DNA from: Carnegiea gigantea
Taxonomy: Eukaryota; Streptophyta; Magnoliopsida; Caryophyllales; Cactaceae
Direction: 5' to 3'
Length of the DNA: 64,000 nucleotides
Assembly (NCBI GenBank): GCA_029747015.1
Contig: JAKOGI010001197.1
Location: 168,501-232,500 of the forward strand
Each line of letters starts with the position of its first letter. The stretch's first letter is position 1. The translations under genes were made by a program, and so were the position numbers. Positions 1 to 10,546 of the stretch are shown in pieces. The notes beneath the pieces are model-generated. The model did no database searches, was not told the DNA's origin, and was given only the letters and a program-made list of their open reading frames with translations.

Positions 1-405
1 ATAGTGGAGATAATCGGATGGATAAAGTCACAAGGCTATTTCATATAGACTTCCTCAGTTAGATGCCCATGCAGGAATGCATTTTTAACGTCTAACTAAC
101 ATATAGTCCATCAAGATGAAACAGCTAAGGAAAGAATGAGGTGAATAGTGGCAGGTTCGACAACAGGATAGAATGTCTCCTGGTAGTAAAGTCCGGCTTA
201 CTAGTGAAACCCTTAGGCTACCAGACGTGCTTTTTGCCTTTCCACAGTACCATCAGAATGGTATTTAACCTAATAAACCCATTTACTCCCGACAAGATTT
301 TGTTTAGGATGTGGTGGAACCAAATCCCATGTATGGTTAGCCATTAATGCATAATACTCCTCAGCCATTGCATTGCGCCAATGGGGAAATTTGGAGGCTT
401 GGATA
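1..405 (-). pseudogene. copia A reverse transcriptase, N-terminal part
   Basis: Conceptual minus-strand translation shows the conserved start of a copia reverse transcriptase: a WRNAM-like block near 390, a SKWVY block near 275, an ERQKARLVA block near 240 and LDVKNAFLHGHLTEEVYM near 45-95. Stops interrupt it at several points, for example right after WVY and after RLVA. The catalytic YVDD region would lie to the left of the window. The family copies the element RNA into DNA in cytoplasmic particles; this copy cannot make enzyme. Confidence 0.85.
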
Positions 406-741
406 AATAAAGTAGGCTCAGGCTCAGCGAAGGCAATAGATAAGGAAAAAAGCCACTTTGGTTTAAAAATACCCGACTTCGATCGAGTTTACATCCTATG
501 GGTGTTGGAGGAGGAAACAAGGAAAGTGGTAGCGAGTGTGGCAGTAGAGCTCGAGGCCCGACTGTTGGAGGGAGGCCTGGAAGAAGAGGGGCTATCCTAT
601 AGGGAGACCGGGTTGGGGGGGACAGGAGAAGATATGGGCTGGGCCAAGAGTGGCTGTGGAGGGATGGGAGGGGATGAGATCGGGAAAGCATCTGGCAGGG
701 AATCAGGCAAATCTAAGGTGGGATAAGGCCGCAGTGTGGTA
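406..741 (-). other. copia A linker between integrase and RT
   Basis: This stretch lies between the integrase C-terminal block and the RT start of copia A. It is purine-rich on the plus strand; the minus-strand reading gives a Ser/Pro/Leu-rich peptide without domain motifs. Low-complexity Ser/Pro-rich linkers are usual at this point of copia polyproteins. An overlapping plus-strand frame of 117 codons (373-726) is most likely a shadow. Confidence 0.6.
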
Positions 742-1250
742 CTAGCAGGGAAAGACTAAGGTGTGACATTGGTTGGGGAAGATATAGGGGCTAGGGAGAG
801 CAAGGGAGTAGGGGAGAGGCTTGGGCCACAAAAGGGATAAGCTGGGCAACAGGGATGTAACAACATCAGTTGTGGGTGTAAGACTCAAGACCTCATGCAG
901 GATAAACTGGGACGAGTTGCTAAAAGCAGGAGCTCGAGAAGTGAGAGATAGAAAAGGAAATTCATTTTCATGAAAAACCACATGACGACTGATGTAGATA
1001 TGTTTGGTAAGAGGATCAAAGCATATATATCCCTTGTAGTGAGGGGCATAGCCTAAGAGAACATAAGCAACAGACCGAGGGGACAATTTACTTGTAGAAG
1101 TCGTAGTCAGATGAGGAAAACAAGCACACCCAAAGGGTTTATGAAACTTGTAACCAGGTACTTTTGTAAATAAAGTTTCATAGGGTGATTTGTCACGGAG
1201 AACAGGAGTGGGGAGCCCATTGATGGTGAAGACTATAGCATACAGTGCAT
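742..1250 (-). pseudogene. copia A integrase C-terminal segment
   Basis: The minus frame at 742-1086 contains LLGYAPHYKGYICFDP and, a few residues on, YISRHVVFHENEFPF, the signature block after the copia integrase core (usual form: GY-x4-KGY-x-C and SRDVxFxE). The sequence from 1087 to 1250 is the preceding part in other frames, with LFGCACFP-like residues. It joins the integrase core at 1255-1749 through broken frames. Confidence 0.8.
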
Positions 1251-1254
1251 CTAA

Positions 1255-1749
1255 CTAAAAAGAGGCAGGAAGAGAGGCATCAATGAGAAAGGAATGAGTC
1301 ATTTCTAAAAGATATCTATGCTTCAGTTCAGCCACCCTATTGTGTTGCTGTGTATCAGGGCAAGACTTACGAAAATAGATGCCATGGCTAAGAAAAAGTT
1401 TATGCATGGATTTTTGATCAAATTCCATTCCACCATCACGTTGAAACATTTTGATTTTGCGATTAAAAAGATTTTTAAATAAATGTTTGACTGTAACAAA
1501 AAGATGGTAGACTTCCGACTTTTGCTTCATAGGATAAATCCATGTAAAACGAGAAAAATCATCAATAAAAGAAACATAGTACTTATATCCTTGATGAGAT
1601 AAAACAGATGACTGCCAAACATCAGAATGTATCAACTCAAGAGGAAAACGAGTACAATGTTTAACCAAAGTAAAAGGAAGTCTATGTGACTTAGCTAAGC
1701 GATAAGTCGTACAATTATCATGAAAAGAGCTCCATAATGCCCTAGACAT
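1255..1749 (-). pseudogene. copia A integrase core
   Basis: A 164-codon open stretch. It shows HSDVW (first catalytic Asp), DDFSRFTWIYPMKQKSE, then FQRDGGMEFD (second Asp, normally RSDNGxEF) and RVAELKHRYLLEM (catalytic Glu, normally GVAERKHR). The family joins retrotransposon cDNA to the host genome. The DDE residues are present, but the frame is separated by stops from the flanking gag-pre-integrase and RT, so no working polyprotein is expected. Confidence 0.88.
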
Positions 1750-2045
1750 CGATGCCAGTGATCTCCTGAGGAACTGAACACCAGGTCAGCAGGAACCACA
1801 GAGCTTTCTGCAGGAAGACTGACCGTGTAGACATTACTAATGCTAGGGGCCTGTAGAAGGACATCACACATGGTTTTGTCCTTGAAAAGAATAGAATCAG
1901 AGTTAAAGACCACACAACAGTTGTTGTCACGACACAACCGCCAAACAAATAGGAGGTTATGATGCAACTAGGGAACGTGGAGGACACGGCGAAGGCGCAA
2001 TGGCTTAACAGGAGTAGTAACAACACTATGACCAACATATTTGAT
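1700..2045 (-). pseudogene. copia A GAG-pre-integrase domain
   Basis: Minus-strand frame with HNLLFVWRLCRDNNC near its start, CVVFNSDSILFKDK, and WHRCLGH near 1760. This matches the zinc-binding HHCC-type domain between protease and integrase core in copia elements. It overlaps the integrase frame in another phase, which shows a frameshift near 1740. A second overlapping frame at 1742-2038 is a shadow. Confidence 0.8.
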
Positions 2046-2051
2046 AGGCAG

Positions 2052-2765
2052 TTAGGTTACATTCCCAACCTTAACAAGACTCGGTCCAGAGTAAACAGAT
2101 TTAGTAAGTAGCTTACCATCGTTCGGGGTCATGTGAGAGGCAGTTGTAGAGTCAGGATACCAAATTTGTTCACCAGCATCGACAGAATTGAAAGTAGCAT
2201 ATGCAGGAAGCACTGGTTGCTGGCGAGGGTGATAGCGATTAGGACATGAATCAAGAGAGTGACCTAGAGCATGACATATTTGGTAGATGACATTTGGGTG
2301 ACAACCTAGAATCCCTTCTGACTGATTTCTGCCTACAAAAAAGCAGCGAGTATCCAAAACAGGGCAACAAAAAGCAGATGATGATGAAACATCTGTACCA
2401 CCATATATGATACCAGTAGGCATACTCCAGGGAGATGAGTCATTCTGCCGAGAGGTGTCAGAGTTGTTCCTGTTACCACCCTTATTGTTGTGACCACCAT
2501 CCTTGTTATTCCAATGACGGCGACCACCATTATTTTTCCTTTTATTGTTGTTATGCTGGGAATTTTGATTGCGAGAACCACCCCCTTGGTTATTACTACC
2601 AGAACTCACAGAACTAACCAGTGCCTGATGAACGGTAGTTTTGCGGGTGGGCTGAAACTTTAACCATTGCTCATAAAAGATCAACTTAGAGCATAAATCA
2701 TCAAATGTGTGACTACCAGGCATCATAGAGTAAGTAGTGACAAAGTGGTGATAGTCAGGTGGCAA
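2052..2765 (-). pseudogene. copia A gag C-terminal half, zinc knuckle and protease start
   Basis: A 237-codon stretch. It holds the end of the capsid-like region (FDDLCSKLIFYEQWLKF), an Asn/Gly/Ser-rich basic linker (about codons 55-115), a decayed CCHC knuckle ICHALGHSLDSC whose first Cys is lost, and the protease start WYPDSTTASHMTPN, where the expected DSG reads DST. Loss of the Gly after the active-site Asp should disable the protease. Confidence 0.85.
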
Positions 2766-2810
2766 ACCAGACGTAGTATACTGAATTAACTCAAGATCAG
2801 AGACAGGACT

Positions 2811-3852
2811 CTAAATAGCAGCAAGTGAATAAGCCAAAGTTTTAATATGCCGTAAATAATCATCCATGGACTGGTCAGAACTCTTAGGCACATTAGTGAG
2901 CATGCATTTGAGATCTAACACTCTCGCCGAACTGACAGTGTTAAAACGATAACCAAGATGGCGCCAGATTGGTAAAGCATGAGATATATTGCGCACCTCA
3001 CATAACATTTCTGTAGAGATAGTTGTAAAAATCCATACCCGAATAAGCTGGTCAACATGAAGCCAATATGAATACGCGAGATTAGGTTGAGTAAAACCAG
3101 GAGCTGCCAAAATCATATGGGGAAGTTGCACGATTGAACCATCCAGCATCCCGTGCAACTGATACATAATAACAAAGGAGGTAAACTGGGTCTCCCTTGA
3201 CAAATAATCGTCAATAGATGTAAGAACCGTAGTAATATAAGTGGTGATGTTGACAGTCCAAAGGGAAGGGAGGAGTGGCAGAAGGCCACTGCTACGACTG
3301 GGTAGCAAATCAGCTCCATGGCCAGTCAAGGTGTCGGTGGGCGACCAAGAGCAGTCCGGGACACCACCGTGAGGCGAGTATGCTGAGGAGGAGAAAAACG
3401 GAGGAGACAGCGCGGCACCACTGAGGCTGGGCAGGACATTGGAAAAGGGTCAGGAGACACCGGGGCCACCACCAGGATGGGGGTAGGCTGAGGAAAAGGA
3501 AGGCAGGTGAGGCGGGTCGAGGGGACCCGAAATAAGCGCACCCGCACCCTTGGAGAGCCACGGCGAAGAAGCTGAGCCACCGGGAAAGGAGGGTTGTGCC
3601 CACGGCCAGGTCATGCCGAGGGAGGCGAGAACCATCGGGGTGGACGACGAGGGCGGTGGCGATGGTGGCAGAAAGTTGAAGGCAGAAGAGGGAGAAGCCT
3701 CACCATGCTCGGGTGCGACTGGGGAAGCAAAAGGGATTGACTGTGGTGGAGGGACTAGAGCAGACACCGTTGTGGTAGGGGCTGACTGTGGCAGCAGTGG
3801 TGGCCGATGTGGGTGCAGCGGTGGAGGCAGCCGAGGTGAAGGAGGCGTCCAT
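2811..3852 (-). pseudogene. copia A gag N-terminal half
   Basis: The likely start is the ATG complementary to 3850-3852, about 100 bases inside the primer site. The first part (3330-3850) is unusually GC-rich and gives an Ala/Ser/Pro/Thr-rich leader peptide spread over several frames. The part at 2811-3329 is the copia capsid-like domain: QLHGMLDGSIVQLP, SYWLHVDQLIRVWIFTTIS, SARVLDLKCMLTNV, MDDYLRHIKTLA. Frames shift at about 3330 and 2790. Confidence 0.8.
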
Positions 3853-3951
3853 GGAGCTGCGGCTAGGGTAGGGTTTAGCTAGGGTTTAGCTAAAAGAAGA
3901 CTTGTGGAGGAAGAAAGAAAAGAAGTTTGATTTTAGGTTAGAACCGAACCC

Positions 3952-3963
3952 GCTCTGATACCA
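3952..3963 (-). other. primer-binding site, initiator tRNA-Met (copia A)
   Basis: The minus strand reads TGGTATCAGAGC, complementary to the 3' end of plant initiator tRNA-Met and the standard primer site of copia elements. It begins directly after the LTR terminus at 3964. Confidence 0.93.
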
Positions 3964-4083
3964 TGTGATAATATGTAAATGAACAACCCACCCAACTCGG
4001 GAGCCTTTGACATATATTTATATTAACTGTATAAGTAGTAAAATTACAAGTATCTCCCTATACTCTATTACCTTCTGTGGTAG
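3964..4083 (-). repeat. 5' LTR of copia A (outer end approximate)
   Basis: On the plus strand the LTR begins TGTGATAATATG immediately after the primer site, that is, ends ...ATTATCACA on the element strand. The outer end must lie before about 4086, where LINE coding sequence begins, which would make a short LTR of about 120 bp. No clear matching terminus is visible, so the outer end may be damaged. Confidence 0.6.
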
Positions 4084-4085
4084 GG

Positions 4086-4473
4086 GAATTTAGACATCTG
4101 GCATGCTGCTCAGCACTATATAAAATTGTTGTCGAAATTTTGGCTGGCTGAATGAGGACTGCGCTCAATAATTTAGTAGGTACTTCTCAATCTGCATTTG
4201 TTTGTGGAAGACAAATTGAAGATAATATTATTACAACACAAGAGTTGGCAAAACACTATCAAAGGAAGGGCATATCACCTATATGTATGATAAAGGAAGA
4301 TAATAAAAGACATATGATTCTGTGGATCGGAGTTTTCCTGAATAGATTTTGATATGTTTTGGGTTCCCTGATCAATTTGTTAAATGGATTACTTGTGGCT
4401 GTTGTGCAGTATACTATTAGCTTCAATGGTAAGTTGCTTGCTCCTTTTCCTGCCAAAAACCATTTAAGGCAAG
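4086..4473 (+). pseudogene. LINE reverse transcriptase, first part
   Basis: Reads FRHLACCSALYKIVVEILAG, a stop, then MRTALNNLVGTSQSAFVCGR and QIEDNIITTQELAKHYQRKG, the classic LINE block SQSAF-x2-GR-x2-DN. It continues through a decayed KAYDSV-like block near 4310 to FGFPDQFVKWI and FNGKLLAPFPAK ... LRQ, where the normal continuation GDP lies beyond the solo LTR at 5493. Confidence 0.88.
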
Positions 4474-5487
4474 TGATGGGGATGAAGCTACCGAGGATCA
4501 AGTCAACGTCCTATCAGTCCAAGAAAGTCATGGGAAAGCTCTAAATGCACAAGGAATAGCTCAAGTCATCAAATACATTTTTGGCAGCCAAACTATCTGA
4601 GAAGGCTTACACTAACCTGGTTTTGCATGCTTGATTGTTCAAGCTTAAAAGGAGTTTAGAGAGCTACAATTCCACTTTTGAGATCCTTTTTATGTTAATT
4701 TTAGTGACATAAAAAGAGTTCTAGGTTTAAGTCTTGAAGAAATAAGTCAAATAGGAGCAAATTCAAAAAGTGGCAGAAACTGATCCAGTTGGGACCACTT
4801 GTATATTTTGGCATGTATCTTCCAAACCATAGCTCCAAATTTTGTCCAACTTGAGTTGCTAAAAGAAGAGATCCCAAGCTTTCCAAAAACTCTTATTTCA
4901 CTAATTTAGGCAAGTATATTAGAAGATATGACTGTTTGAATTAGAGGGTTGTATACTGAAAAGCTGATGGCAGACTGCACTTTTCAGCTTTTGTACTTTT
5001 CTACTATTTAGTCTCTCCCCTGCCATTGGCTACTTTTTCATCTCTAGGCTGTATGTAATAGCCTATGGCCTTTCCCATCCATTTATATGCTTCCTTAGAA
5101 TGTAATGGCCTATGGCCTTTCCCATCCATTTATATGCTTCCTTGGAGTTGTAAAAGGCAGATTTGACATTGAAATGAAAGTTGACTTTCAACTCCTTCAC
5201 TTTTAAATTCTCTCTTGCTTATCTTTGATTTGGCTAATCAAAGCGGTGTTCAAGTGACCTTAATCTTGCTTAGGGTGATGTATCTTATACCTAAGTGTGA
5301 TTAGGAGCCCTAGTTTGTCAAAAGATGGTGTGTCTTATCCTTTTGCAAGGTGGTCTATCTTCTTTCGTTCTCATACAAACCGTATCTAGTTGAGCTAGTT
5401 TTGGTTTCTGTACTTCTGTCTCTTCTCTTTGAGTTCTCTTGTGATCTTTCTTGCTTGAATCTCTTATTCTCCAATCAAGGCACATCA
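4474..5487. repeat. solo LTR (1,014 bp) with GCAAG target duplication
   Basis: The sequence starts TGATGGGG and ends CACATCA, so the termini are TG...CA with a 5-bp inverted match (TGATG/CATCA). It is flanked by a perfect 5-bp duplication GCAAG at 4469-4473 and 5488-5492, and removing it rejoins LINE reading LRQ to GDS. Internal retrotransposon domains are absent, so it is a solo LTR left by recombination. It contains a 47-bp tandem duplication around a TATA-like element. Family unknown; the length suits a Ty3/gypsy LTR. Confidence 0.9.
5054..5147. repeat. 47-bp tandem duplication inside the solo LTR
   Basis: Two nearly identical copies (5054-5100 and 5101-5147) differ at only two visible bases. 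Each includes a TTTATATGC TATA-like motif, so the probable core promoter of this LTR may be duplicated. LTR orientation is assumed from this TATA-like sequence only. Confidence 0.85.
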
Positions 5488-5492
5488 GCAAG

Positions 5493-6245
5493 GAGACTCA
5501 ATGTCTCCATGCCTATTCACATTGGTTATGGAATATTTTAGTAAAAGAATGAGGTGGCTTCCTAAGAACCCGAATTTCAACTACCATTCTAGATGTGAAA
5601 GGTTCCAATTAACCCACTTAGTCCTAGAGGATGACCTGCTCATGTTTGCTAGGGAAGATTAATTGTCTATTAAACTTCTTATGGAATGCTTTTCTCATTC
5701 CTGTGAGTCTCTGGATTGGGGGCCAATTTACTGAAATCACAATTTTTTTTGATGGTGTCAAGTCTGAGGAAAAGCTTAACATTATTCAAACAGTTGGGAT
5801 GAAAGCGGGATAATTATATACATGGTATCTGGGAGTCCACCTTACTAATAAAAGATTGAGCGTGAGTCAATGGACCCTCTTATTGAGAAAGTCACCACTA
5901 GATTAAATGGTTGGACTACAAAATTTTGTTCTTATGAAGGGGGAGTGCAATTGATTAAATCAGCTATTTTTTCTGTGTGGTCATATTGGTCACAGCTCTG
6001 TATGTTACCAAAAGCTGTGACGAAACTTATAATATGTTGTGTATATGGACTGGTGAATGTTCAAACAGCAAGAAGGCTCCCATAGCATGGGAGGATGTAT
6101 GTCGTCCTAAATTATATGGAGATTTAGGTATTTTTAATGTGGTCTTGTGGAATCTTACAGCTATAGGGAAGTCATTGTGGGTTCAAAATTTCCATAAGGA
6201 GAAGTTGTGGATAAGATGGGCTCATGCATTTCATATAAAATAGGG
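5493..6245 (+). pseudogene. LINE reverse transcriptase, second part
   Basis: Continues in LINE order: GDSMSPCLFTLVMEYFSKRM, then LTHLVLEDDLLMFAR where the catalytic FADD motif reads LEDD, then IIQTVGMKAG, PLIEKVTTRLNGWTTKF, GGVQLIKSAIFSVWSYWSQL and APIAWEDVCRPKLYGDLGIF. Frames shift at about 5690 and 6040. The family makes cDNA by target-primed reverse transcription; this copy is dead. Confidence 0.88.
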
Positions 6246-6890
6246 AAATTTTGCTCTATGGACACCCCTAAATAGGCTGCATGGATTGTCCAAAAACTCT
6301 TTGGGAATAGGGATAAGCTGCAGGTATGTGTCTAGGCTCAGCAAAATATGGCATAGAGCATCAAAAAAGTATATAATCAGTTAGAGATGTGAACTGTGTT
6401 GCCTGCTATGGTCTTTTCTGGCTGCATGAAGATAGTACTTTTATCTTTGGTTGGCCCTAAAAAAAGATTACCTACAAAGGATAGTCTGGCTAAAATGAGG
6501 ATCAGCTCACCATGGGCTGTGTCCGTACTGTGTTGTGTAATATAGATGATGAGTCACGTGCTCATCTATTTTTTAAGTGTGCTTATGCTATGAGGTTTAG
6601 AAGAAAATGGGGAAATTGTTGCAGTTCCAAGTTTCTCATGAATGGGAATAGATTGGACGATATTTTGATCAGTGTAAGGGCATTAAAAAGCATCTTTTTG
6701 AAGGAGTTTTGGCAACTATAATATACCATATAATGAGAGGAATGGGAGGATCTTCAAGAATGCATACAAGTCTTTTGCTGTGATGTGCCAACAGATTGTA
6801 CAGGATGTGCATATTAGAGAGAGAGAGGAGAATTGGGAGAAAACAAGTACAAAGCTACTCTAATTAGTATCTTAATTTCTATGTTGATTA
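6246..6890 (+). pseudogene. LINE C-terminal zinc-finger region
   Basis: After a decayed stretch with ALWTPLNRLHGLSKNS-like residues, the frame at 6512-6721 reads CVRTVLCNIDDESRAHLFFKC, matching the CxxC...H-x3-C zinc-finger tail of plant LINE RTs (CxLC-x5-ES-x2-HLFF-x-C). YTIWNERNGRIFKNAYKS-like residues follow near 6720-6770. The LINE ends near 6890 without a recognisable tail. Confidence 0.78.
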
Positions 6891-7124
6891 GCTTGTAATC
6901 TAGAAGAAAGCATGGGTAGGCACCATGACAGATCCCAATGATCCCCCACTGCTCTCATATAGTCCTCATGATCACACCACACGCTGTAAAATCTGAAAGG
7001 AGGTTTTCCATAGTCTATTCCACGGAAAGCATCAACTCATTCTTTGTTTGCATTTTACAAAAAACCCTATCCCATCCAAAGAACACTCTATCGCTTATCT
7101 GCTGATATGCGTTTTTTGCTAAGG

Positions 7125-7490
7125 CCTTGTTTAGCAAAATTAGCTATTTAGATAATGGATAACTGTTTATATAGTAGCTGTTCTAATTAAGCTGTTAACA
7201 GTTAGCCAACTGTTTAGATAATGGATAGCCATTGAGATAGCAGATAGCTATTTAGAGAGCAGATAGTTATTTTAATTTACCTATTAACGATTAGCTAGTT
7301 AGATAAGTGGTTAAAGAAAATGTGTTCAGTAAATTTATCTGTTGGATTAGCTGATTAATATAAATTGACAGAAAAGAATATGGATAATTTCCAAACACAA
7401 AAGTACCAAAGGGTATTTTTTGTCTAAAAATATGAAACGCTACTTTAGAATACTAAAAGCAAATACTGTTAGCTTTTTAGAAACGCTGTG
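7125..7490. repeat. possible hAT-like MITE with internal TTTAGATAATGGATA repeats
   Basis: An AT-rich block with repeated units: TATTTAGATAATGGATAAC (7145), TGTTTAGATAATGGATAGC (7211) and TATTTAGAGAGCAGATAG (7249), plus many GCTGTT/TTAGCT words. The left edge (TTGTTTAGCAAAATTAGCT near 7130) and the right edge (reverse complement CAGCGTTTCTAAAAAGCTAAC near 7480) resemble each other weakly. This word composition is typical of non-autonomous hAT-like elements, but no clean 8-bp target duplication is visible. Confidence 0.35.
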
Positions 7491-8860
7491 TAACACCCCA
7501 AATGCACATAACCCACTATTTGTATTCTCTCCATTAATTTCACCAACTAGAAGTATAACCCAATGATCAGGGCATTAGCGTCGTCCAAAAAGAACAAAGC
7601 TTCGCTTATGAACAATAAATATAACAAAGCTGAACATTGTTTACCATCACAGGGTATTCACACAATCACAAACCATCAAAACCATACACAAACAGTTTCT
7701 AACTATCTCAAAGTTTACACCAAAATATAGTAACTTTTTATGAAGTATATAGTTCTAACATCATAATATTTCACAATACAGTGCTAAAAGCATATCAGCA
7801 CTAATACACCACTGTTCCTTTCAGACTTCCTTGCTCACTTATCTCCTTCAGTCAGCTTGCCAGCATGAGGGTGATTTACTGAGCATCTGCCTAAAACAAA
7901 ATATGAAAACATTTCAAATTGTTAGCCGAAACTCAGTACATGTATTCCTGTATTTTTAAATGTTCATTGGAAAGCTGGTTGGGCCCGTATTACAATTTAT
8001 TTTAATTTAAAACAGGGAATGGGATGAATATAAAACTACACTGTCAATTATTATCTGATAGTAAACTTCTGGTAACTGTTATGATCTAAAGATAGGTGTA
8101 CACCTGTCAAGCTGACCGGGGGACCTAGCCTGAAGCTGCACGGGTAACTGAAAGGCAATGCCCTACAACTGATAACTGATGGGGTCACTAATTATGTGAT
8201 AAATCACTGATTAAACTGATTTATTAATATGCTTACCAAAACATTATAATTTTGATAAATATATGCTGATTTCTAAAGATACAGATAATTAATGTACCTG
8301 GTACTTTTAATGAAATTTCACAGAGTATGATTATGCACAAAATGGAGGAAATGATATATTAGGCAATGATTCTGTGCAAAAATATCATTATAGGAAGATA
8401 TAGTTAACAAATGTTCCACAGTTAGCAAATGATAGATTAGGCCCTGATTCTGTACAAAAAGGTAATTGCTTCTCTATCTATTTCTCCTAGTAATTTCTCA
8501 CAGTCCAAGAATTCATGGTTTTCTTTATCTAAAATTTACTGCAGCATTCTTCCACTTCTATATGAGTCCCCACCTTCATCATATCCTCAGGACACAAAGC
8601 AGTTTGTTCCATATTTATTAATGAGGACAAAATGGTTAGATTTTTTTATTTGTTTATTAAAAACAGTTTCTTAGTTATTCCTCTTTTTTTTTTTTTGCAT
8701 TTTTGGCGGGTTTATTTTAGGGGGGTTGTGAAAAGGGAACACTAAAACTTTCCACAATCATCCTTGCAAACTCCTCTCCACAGTGGCCACTTACTATCAT
8801 TAGTTTGAAATGATGATATGCTTGCTCACAGAATTGAAGCTTTGCGAACTAAACCAATTA
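7490..8860. repeat. probable LTR-type remnant beginning TGTAACACCCC
   Basis: The block starts TGTAACACCCCAAA, a common start of plant Ty3/gypsy LTRs, and includes GTGATTTACTGAGCATCTGC and AACTCAGTACATG, words often seen in such LTRs. No reading frame is recognisable, and neither a right terminus nor a target duplication could be fixed. Two 35-base copies around TGATATATTAGGCAATGATTC and TGATAGATTAGGCCCTGATTC (8350, 8427) form a short direct repeat. Confidence 0.3.
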
Positions 8861-9202
8861 AAATAGATTTTGTAGATAGTGTTGGTAATTTTTGATTATT
8901 TGATTTTGAATTCTTACAAATTAGTAGCTTCTAAATTCAGTAATAATCAGTATACATGGCCTAATATCTTTGCATTTTTTTAAAATAGAGGTCAATGTCT
9001 TTATGAGTTTTTCAATATTTCATAATCTAACTCGGTATATAAGAATTTGTGTTATTATATGCTTTTTGGATTTATTCTATCTGATATTCAAATCTTAAAA
9101 TAGGGCTTTATTTCCTAAATTCAGTTTTGATTGACACCATGCTTACTTTTTTAACTTAATTATGGCATCAAATCATGCACTATGAATCTTCCTCCCACAA
9201 AA
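8861..9202. other. AT-rich spacer, nothing recognised
   Basis: No reading frame, RNA gene or repeat could be recognised here. Composition is strongly AT-rich. Confidence 0.6.
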
Positions 9203-9774
9203 GTAAGGTGGCAATGGATCAGATTCGGATCGGGTGAACCATCACCCGCATCCATCACCTACTTTTATTTGCTTGATCCAATCCATCGATCATCTATAAA
9301 AATCCAATCCAATCTATCCATCCACTATCCGTGGGTAAAAACGGATGGATCGCATGAAAACAGGTGATGAAAGATTATGTGCACTATGTTAGCAAATTTA
9401 AAAGGAAAAAATAAGTTTTGCCTTTTGATAAGTTTACAAAAGATATTTTACATACAATAAATAAGTAAATATCATATTTATCACACTCATTTGACGAAAA
9501 CCATAAAATTAACAATATAATAGTCCAACAAATGGGTAAAATTTAAAGGACAAAAATATAAAGTAAACCAATTGTAAATAGGGGATAGACAAGTAGATGA
9601 TTAAGCGGGTGATGAATTAAGTGGCGGATCGGATGGAGCATCACCCAGCTCCGATCCGATCTGATACGTCAAAGCATCATCTATCCATCATCCATATATC
9701 TCGAAATTTCACTCGCTTTTTCTGGTTCAGTGAAATGGATATCCATTGGATGCTAGTGAAATTACCACCCTTAC
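9203..9774. repeat. MITE-like element with GTAAGGTGGCAAT inverted ends
   Basis: The left end GTAAGGTGGCAAT (9203-9215) is inverted at the right end, ATTACCACCCTTAC (9761-9774), with one substitution and one extra base. Both sub-terminal arms are rich in GGATCGGAT/ATCCGATCC words and both contain CATCACCC. The middle is AT-rich and non-coding. At 572 bp with no transposase it fits a non-autonomous DNA transposon; superfamily not assigned. Confidence 0.55.
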
Positions 9775-10307
9775 CCAAAATTGTGCAAGTTAGTGTAGCA
9801 GGACCTTTTTTTTGGAGGGCGGGAAGGACTTGGATTGATGTAATTGATGAATAATTGCATAACCTTCTACATGTTTACGAATATTAAATGTTCATTATGA
9901 AGTCTAATTAGCTTAGTATGATAATAAATGTAACCATGGTTTTAATTCTTCTTATGTTTTTGTTACATATTTTACAAATGTAATTGGCAATAAATTTCCG
10001 TAAATAAAACCAAGTCAACACTAACTTGCTTGACTAAGGTTCATAATCATCTTTTTAAAGTAGACTTCTTTTCTTTTTTTCCTAAACGCCAAAATGCATA
10101 TATATGGTACAAATTATGTATCTTTTTTTCCTTTTTATTCATCTCCTAGATAAACAGAATCAACAAAATTTTTCTTGAATACTTGCAATTAAGGGTCAAA
10201 TAAAAATTTGGTTTGCTGATTGAAACTTTAGAGCTTGATGCATTTTAGGCTCAAATAGGTAGAGGTGGTTATTGCCAATATGGCAATGTTTCCATGGAAA
10301 AAAAATG
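9775..10307. other. AT-rich spacer, nothing recognised
   Basis: No gene or repeat is recognised between the MITE-like element and the microsatellite. Confidence 0.6.
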
Positions 10308-10309
10308 TT

Positions 10310-10384
<75 letters not shown>

Positions 10385-10398
10385 ATATAATATATATA

Positions 10399-10434
<36 letters not shown>

Positions 10435-10487
10435 TGTATGTTTATACATACATACGTATATATATATATATATGTATATATACATAC

Positions 10488-10542
<55 letters not shown>
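10308..10542. repeat. compound microsatellite (TA)n-(TATG)n-(TA)n-(GA)n
   Basis: An uninterrupted run of simple repeats: TA blocks broken by single A or T insertions (10308-10404), TATG repeats (10405-10441), a short TACA and TA section, then 20 GA units ending at 10542. The Tyr/Ile-rich frames across it are artefacts of the repeat. TATG and TACA sections face each other and could fold into a hairpin. Confidence 0.97.

Positions 10543-10546
<4 letters not shown>

Larger units (their letters stand above)
1..4083 (-). mobile_element. Ty1/copia retrotransposon A, partial
   Basis: Reading the minus strand from high to low coordinates gives the copia order: LTR, tRNA-Met primer site, gag, protease, GAG-pre-integrase, integrase, then the start of reverse transcriptase, where the window cuts it. 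RNase H and the 3' LTR lie outside. Every domain carries stops or frameshifts, so this is a dead copy. Its upstream edge abuts a LINE reverse transcriptase in mid-domain (from about 4086), so it either inserted into that LINE or the LINE is truncated there. The target duplication cannot be checked because the other end is missing. Confidence 0.9.
4086..6890 (+). mobile_element. LINE (L1-type) remnant, split by a solo LTR
   Basis: Plus-strand conceptual translation gives an L1-type plant LINE reverse transcriptase and its zinc-finger tail, in order and in one orientation. The 5' part (endonuclease and ORF1) is absent: the element starts in mid-RT against copia A. The coding sequence is interrupted at 4474-5487 by a solo LTR and resumes in the same reading order. 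Stops are numerous. No poly(A) tail is clearly visible; homology fades near 6890. Confidence 0.88.

Noticed and set aside
3550..3882. Gly/Ala-rich plus-strand frame of 110 codons
   Set aside because: It is the antisense of the GC-rich N-terminal part of copia A gag, which explains the composition better.
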